NCBI GenBank assembly: GCA_028291765.1
Contig: JAQGNR010000093.1
Span: forward strand, 1-57,420
Direction of reading: 5' to 3'
Source of the DNA: Herbaspirillum sp.
Lineage (GTDB): Bacteria > Pseudomonadota > Gammaproteobacteria > Burkholderiales > Burkholderiaceae_D
Length of the DNA stretch: 57,420 nt
Below are positions 1 through 9,613 of this stretch, piece by piece (the stretch's first letter is position 1; every line of letters begins with the position of its first letter). A program made the translations under genes and the position numbers. The notes under the pieces are model-generated. The model did no database searches, was not told where the DNA came from, and saw only the letters and a list, made by a program, of their open reading frames with translations.

Positions 1-810
1 TTTTATCGTGGAAAGCGCCATTAAATGCTGTTCGCCTGTTGTATCGACCGTGCCCTCCAAAATACTGTTGAGTTGCTGGCTTTCACGATGGCGTCTGAAG
101 AAGGAGCCTGGGGTATCGAGATTTGCACCATCGGGAATATTTTGGCGCGGATAGTTAATTAATTGCTCGCCATCGCCATGCACCACCATGCCCCATACAT
201 CCGGCGCATACATGACCGATTTAAACATCGCAGTGAAATATTCAGGATCCAGAAAAGCCACCACCAGCCCGCCAAAGCTGCCATCCGGTTTGGGCACCAT
301 TTTTGAGACCGTCATAATCGATTCATTCTGTTGCGATCTGAATGGCGGTGACGTGTACAGCAATGATTTATCAGGGTGATCCCGGCTGGTTAAAAAATAG
401 GCCCGATGACTGAAGGATTGTCCAATTAAATTGGTGCGAGACGCTGCCATGGCAGTGCCCTCTGCATTAAGTATCAGTAACGACCTCACGCCCGGCATTG
501 CCAATGCAAGCACGTTAAGCCGCCGGGACACATCCAACGGCGCGCTTTTATGGTCGGCGGAAGAAGAGAAGTTCTCTTCGATGATGCCGTTCAGGGCATT
601 ATTGGAGGCGATCAGATTAGCGATAATGTCGCTGGCAATAACGTTCGAGAGTATCTGCAAGCGCTCTTGCTCGGCTTGCTCTACCCGATTGACTTCACTG
701 ATGTAAGCAAAGACGAGGATACCCGCAACGACGATGCTTGTTGCTGCGAAGAAAATCCATTCATGCAGTTTTCTGCGGGCTTTTTTTTGCTGAATTATCG
801 TAGATGACAT
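1..810 (-). CDS. Membrane-anchored dCache-type sensor protein (partial, N-terminus only)
   Basis: The gene runs off the left edge; 270 residues are visible. The ATG at 810 has a strong Shine-Dalgarno (AGGAGGG) about 8 nt upstream. After a short basic cytoplasmic N-terminus (QQKKARRKLHEW) there is one membrane segment at about residues 18-36 (FFAATSIVVAGILVFAYI), then at least 230 residues with the look of a periplasmic PDC/dCache sensor: a helix bundle, LLILNAEGTAMAASR, RAYFLTSRD, then a second lobe around GGLVVAFLDPEYF. In this family such N-termini precede a second TM segment and a cytoplasmic output domain (diguanylate cyclase, histidine kinase or methyl-accepting domain). The output domain lies outside the window, so its activity cannot be called. 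Nothing upstream suggests an operon partner. Confidence 0.8.
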   Translation of the reverse strand, partial: MSSTIIQQKKARRKLHEWIFFAATSIVVAGILVFAYISEVNRVEQAEQERLQILSNVIASDIIANLIASNNALNGIIEENFSSSADHKSAPLDVSRRLNVLALAMPGVRSLLILNAEGTAMAASRTNLIGQSFSHRAYFLTSRDHPDKSLLYTSPPFRSQQNESIMTVSKMVPKPDGSFGGLVVAFLDPEYFTAMFKSVMYAPDVWGMVVHGDGEQLINYPRQNIPDGANLDTPGSFFRRHRESQQLNSILEGTVDTTGEQHLMALSTIK

Positions 811-1040
811 TGATCCGCCCTCCTCGTTAATATTTTTTATAGACGGTGACCTACTCCCTGATTTAGTCCGCAATCGGCGACATCGATCTGATCGCAGCGG
901 CGCGATGGGGTTGCTTGATTAAAACTATTTTCTGCCGCTAATCGAACGTATTGACCGCGTGCGCAAACTGTCGGCCGCTGCAGGTGGATTGATGTAAATG
1001 GTTTGAGATAGTTCATTGTTTATTCGATGGCGTCGGTAAG

Positions 1041-2354
1041 TCAGCGAGCCAGCCCGGTCGTCAAGCGCTCGCGGACGCGGATCTCATAAACCGTGCCTTT
1101 GACGTACATGGCCCGGCCGGCCCGCATTCCGACGTAGATGGCGAGGGCGCCAGCCAGAAGAAACAATGCGCCAACGGCGCCGAACCCACCGCTCCAGCCG
1201 TGCAAGACGCCCACCAACAATGGGCCGGTTGCGCCAGCGCCGTATCCGACGCCTTGCACCATGCTCGAAAGTTCTGCTGCAACGTACGCATTCTCAGAGC
1301 GCAAGACGATTAATGTCAACGCAACCGACGTCAATGCCCCTTGACCAATACCCTGGAGGACCGCCCAATACCAGATTGAAGACAGTGGTGCGAAGAGGCA
1401 ACCCATGAAGCCGCCGACGGCCAGAACCACCACGATCACACTCAACCAACGTTGATCCCGAAGTCCGGCAGCAATCATGGGGGCGAAAAGACAGGCAACG
1501 GTCTGCGCCATGACTGACACTGAGACCACGATGCCTGCGAGGTCGGCATGCATGCCGCGATCGCGCAAGATGGGAGCCAGCCAGCCAAAAACGGTGAACG
1601 AAAGCATGGATTGCAACACCATGAAAATGGTGACCTGCCAGGCAAGCGGGCAGCGCCATAAGCCACGCACAATAGGACGCCCCGGATGACTGGCAGGTCT
1701 TTTCGGCGGCACTTGGGGCATCCAACAGACGATCGCGAGGATCACTGGAATGGCCCACACGCCGAGAGCCAGTCCCCACGAGTCGAATAATCGTTCCAGC
1801 GGGATACTGAGGCCGGCAGCCATAGCCGCACCGGCGCACAATGCCATCGTATATAAACCGGCCATCAATCCTGTGCGCTGCGGGAAATCCCTTTTTATCA
1901 GCCCCGGCAGCAACACGTTGATGATCGCGATCGCCGCCCCGGATAGTAGCGTGCCGGCAATGAGTTCTGGCGTTCCACCGAATCCACGTGCAACGGTTCC
2001 CACCGCGAGAGCAGCCATAAAGCCGAGAATAGTACGTTCTGCCCCGAAACGCCGCGCCAATAGTGGGGCGGTAGGCGCGAATAGACCGAGGCATAGCACA
2101 GGTAAGGTCGTAATGGCGCTCGCAGCGGAGGGGGAAAGGCCCTGCGACCGAATCACCTCGGGCAGCAACGCGCCAAGACTCGAAAATAGAGGACGCAGAT
2201 TTAATGCGAGCAGCACCAGGCTAGCGCCAAGGAAGATTTGTGCTCGCCTGCTCCTGCTTGGCGTTGCAGGAAGGGGAATGTTGTCAATTTCGGCGTCGAT
2301 AAATTTCTCATCGCCCAATGTGTCTGAACGGCATTGCTCAGAGGAAAGACTCAT
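1041..2354 (-). CDS. CynX/NimT-family MFS transporter
   Basis: 437 aa with about 12 hydrophobic segments. The N-terminal ALNLRPLFSSLGALLPEV and the following FAPTAPLLARRFGAERTI loop are typical of the CynX/NimT (YeaN) branch of the major facilitator superfamily, whose members move cyanate, 2-nitroimidazole or other small molecules across the inner membrane. The length is usual for the family. The ATG at 2354 overlaps the stop of the GntR regulator upstream (ATGA), so the two are translationally coupled and the transporter is probably controlled by that regulator. The substrate cannot be read from the sequence. Confidence 0.87.
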   Translation of the reverse strand: MSLSSEQCRSDTLGDEKFIDAEIDNIPLPATPSRSRRAQIFLGASLVLLALNLRPLFSSLGALLPEVIRSQGLSPSAASAITTLPVLCLGLFAPTAPLLARRFGAERTILGFMAALAVGTVARGFGGTPELIAGTLLSGAAIAIINVLLPGLIKRDFPQRTGLMAGLYTMALCAGAAMAAGLSIPLERLFDSWGLALGVWAIPVILAIVCWMPQVPPKRPASHPGRPIVRGLWRCPLAWQVTIFMVLQSMLSFTVFGWLAPILRDRGMHADLAGIVVSVSVMAQTVACLFAPMIAAGLRDQRWLSVIVVVLAVGGFMGCLFAPLSSIWYWAVLQGIGQGALTSVALTLIVLRSENAYVAAELSSMVQGVGYGAGATGPLLVGVLHGWSGGFGAVGALFLLAGALAIYVGMRAGRAMYVKGTVYEIRVRERLTTGLAR

Positions 2355-3034
2355 TTACCAGGTGCTCCTGGTAATGCATTAAGAATCGGCATCATGAACC
2401 GGCGGATAGCTTTATCGGCGGTGGACGGTGACCCGGTTGCAATCGCGTCAATAAGCGCTTCATGCGCGGCGCGATCGGGTTCCGGAATGTCTACCTCCAA
2501 GGTCGACGCGATGGTTTCGTTCACGGCGTGTGCCAGAAACTGATATGTCTCCAAAAGCGCTCGGTTATGCGCAGCCTTGACGATGCCTAGATGGAATTGA
2601 TAATCGTCTGCGACAAATCGGTCATTATCCGTCTCGTGACCGAGCCAGTCGCCACGCTTTGCCAATAGCGATCTCAGGCTCTGAATGTCCTCCGGTGTGG
2701 CGCGCGTCGCGGCTAGTCGGGCAGCCTCCACTTCCAGCGCACGTCGGACTTCGAACTGATTGCGCAAACCGGTTCGCCGCATCCTCTTGACATCAGCGGA
2801 TACCTCTTGCGAGGACTTGACGAAGGTTCCCGAGCCTTGTCGTACATCTAGCAGGCCTGCGTCAACCAAACTGCGGACCGCCGCACGCGCGGTTCCCCGG
2901 CTAACGCCGAGTAGTTCTGCAAGTGCAGGCTCGACAGGAATTTTGTCTCCTACTCGCCATGAACCTTTGACGATATAGGACCGCAAAATCGCAGCGCTGG
3001 AATCGACCATGGAAGTACGGGCAGCAATGACCAT
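2351..3034 (-). CDS. GntR-family transcriptional regulator (FadR/FCD type)
   Basis: 227 aa. Residues about 10-75 form a winged helix-turn-helix of GntR type (VGDKIPVEPALAELLGVSRG, then ARAAVRSLVDAGLLDVRQGSGTFV). The rest is an all-helical FCD effector domain with the expected acidic/histidine positions (DDYQFHLGIVKAAHN, EHEALI-like segment AAHEALIDAI). The ATG at 3034 has GGAG 9 nt upstream. Its stop overlaps the start of the MFS gene. A perfect 15-bp palindrome 23 nt upstream of the start is a candidate autoregulatory operator. FCD regulators usually respond to small carboxylates; the ligand here is unknown. Confidence 0.9.
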   Translation of the reverse strand: MVIAARTSMVDSSAAILRSYIVKGSWRVGDKIPVEPALAELLGVSRGTARAAVRSLVDAGLLDVRQGSGTFVKSSQEVSADVKRMRRTGLRNQFEVRRALEVEAARLAATRATPEDIQSLRSLLAKRGDWLGHETDNDRFVADDYQFHLGIVKAAHNRALLETYQFLAHAVNETIASTLEVDIPEPDRAAHEALIDAIATGSPSTADKAIRRFMMPILNALPGAPGK

Positions 3035-3057
3035 TAAAGCTCCGAGGGTGTTTATTG

Positions 3058-3072
3058 ATTAAATCATTTAAT
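3058..3072. promoter_or_regulatory. Palindrome upstream of the GntR gene, candidate operator
   Basis: ATTAAAT-C-ATTTAAT is a perfect inverted repeat just upstream of the GntR regulator start at 3034. GntR/FadR proteins bind short palindromes near their own promoters. The assignment rests on position and symmetry only. Confidence 0.4.
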
Positions 3073-3325
3073 GAATATTAGCGGCTTGGCCAAGCCGTTG
3101 CAAGTACTCAATTGTTTGGTTTGGCTTGTTTGGCGTTGCCGGAGGGCCCATTCCTACTGGGCATCAGGTAGTCCCAGTGCGCCCGCATCGCAGAGGTGCG
3201 AACGACAAAAATACAAGGAATGGAGCAGTCCGATTCGCAACCGTAGAGCCACGGTTACATCGAGATCCCTGATGGAACGCCCTCCCTCATACACGGTCAA
3301 TACAAGACGATCATCCCTTAATTGA
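3073..3325. other. Intergenic region, no recognised gene
   Basis: Open frames exist on both strands (for example minus 3154-3450, with VYEGGRSIRDLDVTVALRLR), but none has a ribosome binding site or a family I recognise. It may hold a decayed fragment and presumably the promoters of the two divergent flanking genes. Confidence 0.4.
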
Positions 3326-4519
3326 ATGGAATCACATCCTTTGACACAAACCGGAAGTGATGCGTTCGCAACAACGCCGGGCGGACAACGAAAGTATGCA
3401 ATGCAAAAGATCAGCGCGACCAAAACACTTTCAGATTTGATAAAAGCCAATCAGGAAATCCTATTGGCATCCTGGCGTATGAAAGTCCGGGAACTGCCGG
3501 CAGCAAAATTGCTGGACAAGCCTACCTTAAACGATCACATACCAGTGTTGCTCCATGAACTTGCTGCTACTTTAGCGCTTGCAGAAGATCAAGAAATTAT
3601 TTCGCAGATTACTGAAGGATCGTCGTCGGATCACGGAGTGCAACGGCTGGAAAACGGATTTGAAGTCAGTGAAGTGGTGGCTGAATATAATATATTGCGT
3701 AATTGTATTCACGAACTGGCTGAAAAAAATAACGTGATACTGCTCGGCACAGCAGTCCAATTGTTGAACAGCACCTTAGATGCCACGATTGCTTCCGCTA
3801 TCAAAGCGTACGTCGTCCAGCAGGCTATCGATAACCAGCGGCGCAGGGAGGAGTACCTTACTTTCATCGCACATGATTTGCGGACGCCGCTAAATGCAAT
3901 CGTTTTATCCTCGCAACTCATTGAAAGAATATTGGCGGACGACAATCCGCCAGTTGACCGGGTAAATCGATCTCTAAAAACCTTGCAGCGCAATGCGGGT
4001 TATCTCACCTCTCAAGTGAATAAAATTTTGGAAGAGAACATTCATCTTGAGACCGAGGCCGGCATTAAGTTAGAACGTCGACGATTCGATCTATGGCCTC
4101 TGGTTGAGTCCTTGGTGTTTGATTTGAATCCTGTAGCGGGCTCTGGCAGCACGACAATCATCAATAATGTTCCTGAAGACTTAGTGGCTTATGCTGATGC
4201 CGCTTTAATGCGTCGGGTATTTCAGAATCTCCTTGCAAACGCTATTAGGCACACGCCAAACGGAGAAATAAGAATCTCGGCTAGTCGTGTCGGCTCTATA
4301 GTTGAATGCGAAGTCGTCGATAATGGGAGTGGCATTTCGGAAGATCGGCTAAGTCAGGTGTTCAACAAGTTTGAGACAGAGGGCGTCAATCGGTCCGATA
4401 CGGGACTAGGACTCACGATCTGTAAAACTTTTGTTGAGGCTCATGGCGGAACAGTTATGGTGAGGAGTCAATTAGGTAAGGGGGCGAGTTTTTACTTTAC
4501 GCTTCCAGATGCCGAATAA
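3326..4519 (+). CDS. Sensor histidine kinase with RsbRD-like N-terminal domain
   Basis: 397 aa, soluble (no TM segment). An N-terminal helical domain (LSDLIKANQEILLASWRMKV to about residue 160) resembles RsbRD_N. It is followed by a HisKA H-box (FIAHDLRTPLNAI, phospho-acceptor His) and an HATPase_c domain with N-box (NLLANAIRHTPNGE), G1 (VDNGSGIS) and G2 (DTGLGLTICKTFVEAHGG). No response regulator lies next to it, so it is an orphan kinase. The start is uncertain: ATG 3326 has no ribosome binding site, while ATG 3401 (weak GAAAG upstream) begins just before the conserved domain. The stop codon coincides exactly with the edge of the duplicated depolymerase fragment at 4519, so its last residues may have been created by that junction. 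Confidence 0.87.
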   Translation: MESHPLTQTGSDAFATTPGGQRKYAMQKISATKTLSDLIKANQEILLASWRMKVRELPAAKLLDKPTLNDHIPVLLHELAATLALAEDQEIISQITEGSSSDHGVQRLENGFEVSEVVAEYNILRNCIHELAEKNNVILLGTAVQLLNSTLDATIASAIKAYVVQQAIDNQRRREEYLTFIAHDLRTPLNAIVLSSQLIERILADDNPPVDRVNRSLKTLQRNAGYLTSQVNKILEENIHLETEAGIKLERRRFDLWPLVESLVFDLNPVAGSGSTTIINNVPEDLVAYADAALMRRVFQNLLANAIRHTPNGEIRISASRVGSIVECEVVDNGSGISEDRLSQVFNKFETEGVNRSDTGLGLTICKTFVEAHGGTVMVRSQLGKGASFYFTLPDAE

Positions 4520-4731
4520 TGCCGGCAATGATGCTCGGCTCGCCCTGCCCGCGCTGTTGATCTAACGCTTTGAACCAGTTCCAGCATTTTGACGCATTGG
4601 CGGATTGCTCTTGCGCCGGATAAACCACGAAGCATTGCTTTTCTTCCGCTACCGTATTCATTTGCGTGCCCGCAGAAAAGTCGTCCGGATTTTGCATGCA
4701 GCCATGCAGCATGACCATCAGCGGCATCGGC
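4519..4731 (-). pseudogene. Duplicated internal fragment of the PHB-depolymerase-family gene
   Basis: These 213 bp match 10272-10484 inside the intact depolymerase gene with 9 mismatches (about 96% identity, counted by eye), same orientation. They encode about 70 residues, from PLMVMLHGCMQNPDDFSAG to GQGEPSIIAGI. No start, active-site serine or C-terminus is present, so it cannot be functional. The two copies flank the two-partner secretion cassette and the 3' part of the depolymerase gene as direct repeats about 5.75 kb apart, which suggests a duplication tied to gain or rearrangement of that cassette. Confidence 0.92.
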
Positions 4732-4922
4732 GGTTTGCAGCACGGCAACTATATAAATAACGACCAGCCAAAAAACTGAAAAGACGGCATCACTGACGTA
4801 TTTGAGGCACAACAACACAAATTCTCCTGTTTCCATCGCCAAATGGTTAAACTCCGCCAACGATCATGCTAATCAGCAATATCGATTAACAATTAAAACA
4901 AACACTGCTTCAGGGGTAATCA

Positions 4923-6539
4923 ATGAGATACCGTTTATTGCCCTTGCTGGTTGGGGCATGGCTGGCCGCAAGTGCTGCCATGACTGCGGTCACGGCTTAT
5001 GCCGCCGATACGAATATCGACAGCAATACCGTCCATTTCGATATCAATCGCTTCGACATCAGCGGCAATACATTGCTGTCTGCGCAATCCATAGACGATC
5101 TGGTAGCGCCTTTTACCGGCAAACATCGTGATTTTTCCGATGTGATGAGCGCGCTGGAAGCACTGGAAAACGCCTATCACGCACGCGGTTATCAACTGGT
5201 GCGCATCGACTTGCCCGAACAGGAACTCGATCAGGGCGTGATCAGGTTGAACGTCGTGCAGATCAAGATCGGCCGCGTAAAGATTGAAGGCAACAAGTAT
5301 TTCAACGACGCCAATATCCGGCGTTCGCTGCCCGATCTGAACGAATGGGAAGTGCCTAATATGACGGACATTTCAAACAGCCTGAAGCTGGCCAATGAAA
5401 ATCCGTCCAAGAAAACCATCATGACCATGCAGACCGGCGCGCAGGACGATGCGGTCGATGCGACACTCGCGATCAGCGACGAATCGGCCTGGACCACCAG
5501 CGCCAATTTCGACAATACCGGCAATCAGCAGACCGGCAGAACGCACGCCGGCGTGGTGCTGCAAAACGCCAATATATTCGGCATGGACGACGTGTTGAGC
5601 CTGCAGTACACCACCACGGTGGAAAAGCCGAGCCAGGTCAGAGTGTATGGCGCCGGCTATCACATGCCGCTGTATTCGCTGGGCGATTCGATGGATTTTT
5701 TCGCCAATTATTCGAGTGTCGATTCGGGCACGCTCACGGTAGGTTCGGTTTCCACGGGCACCCTCGATATCGCCGTGACCGGCAACGGCGCCCTGTACGG
5801 CACGCGCTATAACCACAATCTGCCTACCTGGGGCAGTTATGAATCCAAGCTGATCTACGGCCTCGACTACAAGGCCTATAAGAGCAGCGAGATGATATTT
5901 GGGACCGATTTCGGCAATAGCATTACGGTGCATCCGATCAGCGCCACCTATCTGGGCAGTTATTCTCAGGATAAGCGCTATCTGAGTGGCGCCGTGACGC
6001 TGCTGCATAACATTCCCGGCGGCTCGCGCGGCGGCCAGGCCGATTTCACCGCAGCAAGAGCCGGCGCCGCCGACGATTACAATGCGCTGCGCTTTTCCGC
6101 CAGCGCGATACAAGAGTTGCCGGCCGCATGGCAGGTGCGCGCCATCATTAACGGCCAATACACCGCCGATGCGCTGGTGGCGGGCGAACAGTTCGGCGCG
6201 GGCGGCGCCAGCTCGGTGCGTGGCTTTGAAGAACGTGAAGTATCGAACGATTCGGGCGTTGTCGGAAATCTTGAAGTGTATACGCCGCCTCTTTGCAAAA
6301 ACGCGAACTGGCAATGCAGGATGCTGGCGTTCTACGATACCGCCTATACCAAGCACAACCACGGCCTGCAGGGCGAACCCAATCAGATCTCGATCAGCAG
6401 CATGGGGGTGGGTGTGCGTCTGGCCTATGGCAAAAGCGTCGATTTGCAGATGGATTACGGACACGTGCTGCATGCGGAATCGACCCTTACGCAAACGGGC
6501 GACAACCGTTTGCACGTTCGTCTCGGCTTGAATTTCTGA
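4923..6539 (+). CDS. Two-partner secretion outer-membrane transporter (ShlB/FhaC/HecB family, TpsB)
   Basis: 538 aa with a Sec signal peptide (residues 1-28, cleavage after AYA). Two POTRA-type domains follow (FDISGNTLLSAQSIDDLV, then VVQIKIGRVKIEGNKYFND), then a C-terminal beta-barrel rich in alternating hydrophobic strands ending in the outer-membrane signature LHVRLGLNF. A conserved-looking RGFEERE segment (about residue 430) corresponds to the VRGY/F motif of loop L6 in Omp85/TpsB proteins. It should thread the adjacent TpsA exoprotein through the outer membrane. The tpsA gene starts 7 nt after this stop. The ATG has AGGGG upstream. Confidence 0.93.
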   Translation: MRYRLLPLLVGAWLAASAAMTAVTAYAADTNIDSNTVHFDINRFDISGNTLLSAQSIDDLVAPFTGKHRDFSDVMSALEALENAYHARGYQLVRIDLPEQELDQGVIRLNVVQIKIGRVKIEGNKYFNDANIRRSLPDLNEWEVPNMTDISNSLKLANENPSKKTIMTMQTGAQDDAVDATLAISDESAWTTSANFDNTGNQQTGRTHAGVVLQNANIFGMDDVLSLQYTTTVEKPSQVRVYGAGYHMPLYSLGDSMDFFANYSSVDSGTLTVGSVSTGTLDIAVTGNGALYGTRYNHNLPTWGSYESKLIYGLDYKAYKSSEMIFGTDFGNSITVHPISATYLGSYSQDKRYLSGAVTLLHNIPGGSRGGQADFTAARAGAADDYNALRFSASAIQELPAAWQVRAIINGQYTADALVAGEQFGAGGASSVRGFEEREVSNDSGVVGNLEVYTPPLCKNANWQCRMLAFYDTAYTKHNHGLQGEPNQISISSMGVGVRLAYGKSVDLQMDYGHVLHAESTLTQTGDNRLHVRLGLNF

Positions 6540-6546
6540 GGATGCC

Positions 6547-8667
6547 ATGAAGATCAATTTGCCAACGCCTCAAAAATTATCCGGCACATTCTGGCCGCTG
6601 GCGCTGGCCGCCGCGCTGGTTGCAGCCGGCATCGGCACCGCCTCCGCCAATCCGTATGGCCATCATGTGGTCAGCGGCGATGTGACGTTTTCCAGGCAAG
6701 GCAATGTTTACTCGATCACCAACAGTCCGAACGCGATCATCGACTGGAAAAGTTTTTCGATCCGTCCCGGCGAAACAACCCAATTTATTCAGCAGAGCAG
6801 CAGTAGCGCCGTGCTGAACCGCATTACCGGGCAGAACCCGAGCCAGATTTTCGGCACGCTGACGTCGAACGGCCATGTCTTTCTGATCAATCCCAACGGC
6901 GTGATTTTCGGCGCCGGTTCGCAAGTCAATGTGGCCGGCCTGGTGGCATCGAGCCTGGCGATTACGAATGAGGATTTTCTGGCCGGGAGGAAAAAATTCA
7001 GCGCCGGCAGCGTAGCGGGCAACGTGACCAATAACGGCAATATTACGACCTCATCCGGCGGGCAGGTATTTCTGATCGCGTCGAACGTCGCCAATAATGG
7101 CGTCATCAATTCGCCGCAGGGCGAGGTATTGCTGGCTGCGGGCCACAGCGTGGAATTGGCCGATTCCACAAATCCAAGTTTGCACGTCGTGGTGTCGGCG
7201 CCGACCGACCAGGCCATCAACCTGGGGCAAGTCGTCACGCAGGGCGGCCAGATCGGCATCTACGGCGCGTTGGTGAATCAACGCGGCACGCTCAACGCCA
7301 ACAGCGCTGTCGTCGGCCAAAACGGCAAGATCGTTTTGCGCGCCAGCGGCACGACTTTACTGGAAGCAGGTAGTGTCACGACTGCCACCGGCATCGATAC
7401 CGGCGGCGAGATTCAGGCGCTGGGCCAACAGCTTGGCCTGCTCGGCAATGCTGGCGTCGACGCCAGCGGACAGAACGGCGGCGGCACAGTATTGATCGGC
7501 GGCGATTATCAAGGCAAGAATCCGGCGGTGATGAACGCGCAGCAGGTGTATGTCGACAAGGACGCAAGCATCAGGGCCGATGCGATTGTGCGCGGCGATG
7601 GCGGCAAGGTGATTGTCTGGGGCGAGCAGACCGCGCAAGTGTATGGCTCGATATCGGTGCACGGCGGAGCGCAATCGGGTAATGGCGGTTTTGTGGAAAC
7701 GTCGGCGCACTATCTGGATGTGGCCGGCATTCGCGTGAACGCTACTGCGGCCCATGGCCAGCTCGGCAAATGGCTGCTCGATCCGAGGGATATCATTATT
7801 TCCTCGGCAGATGACCCGTCCGATCTGGCGAACTCGGCTACCTTCGCCGCCAACGCCGATTCCACGTCCTTCATTAATCCCGCGCAATTTATCAATATCG
7901 GCGCAAATGTCACGTTACAGGCAACGCATGACATTACATTCGACAGCGCTGTCACATTCAACACCCCGGGCGTAGGGTTGACGGCGCAGGCGGGCAACAA
8001 TATCAATATCGGCGCATCGATTACAAGCAACGGCGGCGCACTGGTTTTGTCGGCCAACGATAACGGCGGCGGTACAGCCAGCGGCACCGGGCTGGTCAAT
8101 CTGAGCGCCGGCGCCGTGTTGACGGCAGCCAATGGCGGGACCGTCACGATACATGACTCCACGCCTACCGTGCCCGCCGCACCGGCAGCACCAACGCTGC
8201 AATCATGTATCGCCAGCCCTTCCGCTGCAGGCTGCTCGGCCATATTGCCGACAGTCGCGCAATGCAGCGCTAATCCAACGCTGCCGGGCTGTACGGCAAC
8301 ACCGGCGCCTGTCATCGCGGACATTTGCACAATCGCCCCCTCTTCGGCGCTTTGCCAGGTTCTGAGCCCTCCGCGGGCCACCGCGCCTGCGACCCCGGTA
8401 TCGCAGGCGCTCAATAGCACGGTCAACGTGATTAATACAACGATTGGCATCCCGACAACCGTTACTGCAAAGCTTCCCACTACGAAAATCCCGGCAGCGC
8501 CCGCACCAAGCACGACTTCAGACTCATCTTCAGGTTCGGGATCGGGCACAGGATCTGGCACAGGATCGGGCACGGCGGCGACAGCCCCCGACGACGCCAA
8601 AATAGCAACGACAGCAGACTCAACCGGAGCAAAGAATGCACCCGTTCAAAAAATGTACTGTAATTAA
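6547..8667 (+). CDS. Filamentous-haemagglutinin-type exoprotein (TpsA)
   Basis: 706 aa. After a signal peptide (cleavage near TASANP-like SAN), residues about 36-160 form the TPS secretion domain with hallmark motifs (DWKSFSIRPGETTQFIQQ, LNRITGQNPSQIFG, FLINPNGVIFGAGSQVN). A beta-helical Gly/Asn-rich stalk follows. The C-terminal part has three C-x8-C units (CIASPSAAGC, CSANPTLPGC, CTIAPSSALC), a low-complexity Ser/Gly/Thr stretch and a final Cys (KMYCN). It is short for the family, more like a small adhesin or matrix protein than FhaB. Secretion depends on the TpsB upstream; the fecR-domain gene overlaps its 3' end by 32 bp, giving a tight three-gene operon. Confidence 0.92.
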   Translation: MKINLPTPQKLSGTFWPLALAAALVAAGIGTASANPYGHHVVSGDVTFSRQGNVYSITNSPNAIIDWKSFSIRPGETTQFIQQSSSSAVLNRITGQNPSQIFGTLTSNGHVFLINPNGVIFGAGSQVNVAGLVASSLAITNEDFLAGRKKFSAGSVAGNVTNNGNITTSSGGQVFLIASNVANNGVINSPQGEVLLAAGHSVELADSTNPSLHVVVSAPTDQAINLGQVVTQGGQIGIYGALVNQRGTLNANSAVVGQNGKIVLRASGTTLLEAGSVTTATGIDTGGEIQALGQQLGLLGNAGVDASGQNGGGTVLIGGDYQGKNPAVMNAQQVYVDKDASIRADAIVRGDGGKVIVWGEQTAQVYGSISVHGGAQSGNGGFVETSAHYLDVAGIRVNATAAHGQLGKWLLDPRDIIISSADDPSDLANSATFAANADSTSFINPAQFINIGANVTLQATHDITFDSAVTFNTPGVGLTAQAGNNINIGASITSNGGALVLSANDNGGGTASGTGLVNLSAGAVLTAANGGTVTIHDSTPTVPAAPAAPTLQSCIASPSAAGCSAILPTVAQCSANPTLPGCTATPAPVIADICTIAPSSALCQVLSPPRATAPATPVSQALNSTVNVINTTIGIPTTVTAKLPTTKIPAAPAPSTTSDSSSGSGSGTGSGTGSGTAATAPDDAKIATTADSTGAKNAPVQKMYCN

Positions 8668-9496
8668 GCCGCTGCTTTTTTTGGCATTGATGTGGGCCGG
8701 CGCATTTGCTTACGCCGGGCCGCCGATCGGCGCCATTACGCATTTGAGCGGTCCGCTGCTGGCCACAAAAGCGGATGGATCGAGCCGTGTTCTTGCAACG
8801 AACTCCACGGTGGAACAAGGCGATACGCTGACCACCCAAAAGAACGGGTATGCGCAAATCAAGTTCAGCGACGACAGCCTGCTTATTTTGCAGCCGGATA
8901 CGGTACTGACGATCGACCGTTTTTCTTATGAGGCAGATAAACCGGATGCAGACCATATCGCCCTCACCCTGACTCAGGGCGGCGTGCGTTCGACTTCGGG
9001 TTTGATCGGCAAGCGCAGCCAGGATCGCGTTACGCTGACGACGCCAGCCGGGACCGTCAATCTGCAAGGCGCCAGCGCGATTATTCAATATCGCAAGCAA
9101 AGCGCCGTGGCGCAAGCCGCTGCTCTGGCTTATTTGATGGCCAGTACTGCAGGGCTTGATTCATGGCAGATGACAAGCCGCAGCGACGCGGCCACCGCCA
9201 TGGCGATCCGGCCTTTGACTTTGGCACAGGCGGCGCCACCGTCACCGACTGCCGGTAGAGCGCCGGGTTTATATGTGCAGGTGATCGTCGGCCAAATAAA
9301 ATTATCGAATCCCGCCGGCACGACGACCTTCTCAGCCGGGCAATTCGGCTATACGCCGAGTGCTCAGAATCCGCCGGTGGTTTTGCCGAAGAATCCCGGC
9401 ATTGCTTTTACGCCGCCGGTTGCGTTCAACGCTCCTCCGACAACGTCATCTTCCGCACAAAGCAAAACCAATACTGTCGATTGCGTGGTCCGGTAG
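8636..9496 (+). CDS. FecR-domain exported protein
   Basis: 286 aa. Signal peptide at residues 1-28 (KPLLFLALMWAGAFAYA). Residues about 35-150 are a FecR domain (GDTLTTQKNGYAQIKFSDDSLLILQPDTVLTI, then GGVRSTSGLIGK and VTLTTPAGTVNLQG). The remainder is Pro/Ala-rich, ending in VDCVVR. The start codon lies 32 bp inside tpsA in another frame, which implies translational coupling. FecR-domain proteins are repeatedly found beside TPS adhesins in Burkholderiales; they may assist surface assembly, but the role here is an inference. It is not a classical FecR anti-sigma factor, since no TM anchor or sigma-factor gene is present. Confidence 0.88.
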   Translation: MHPFKKCTVIKPLLFLALMWAGAFAYAGPPIGAITHLSGPLLATKADGSSRVLATNSTVEQGDTLTTQKNGYAQIKFSDDSLLILQPDTVLTIDRFSYEADKPDADHIALTLTQGGVRSTSGLIGKRSQDRVTLTTPAGTVNLQGASAIIQYRKQSAVAQAAALAYLMASTAGLDSWQMTSRSDAATAMAIRPLTLAQAAPPSPTAGRAPGLYVQVIVGQIKLSNPAGTTTFSAGQFGYTPSAQNPPVVLPKNPGIAFTPPVAFNAPPTTSSSAQSKTNTVDCVVR

Positions 9497-9613
9497 GGCT
9501 TTTGTGTGCGGGCCGGCGGCAACGAATGGACTGTTACGCTAGAGATACGCTTGTTCCGCTCTGCGCGCTTTACAGATAGCCAGCGAATATCGAGAGCAAC
9601 TTCTTGGTATTGT

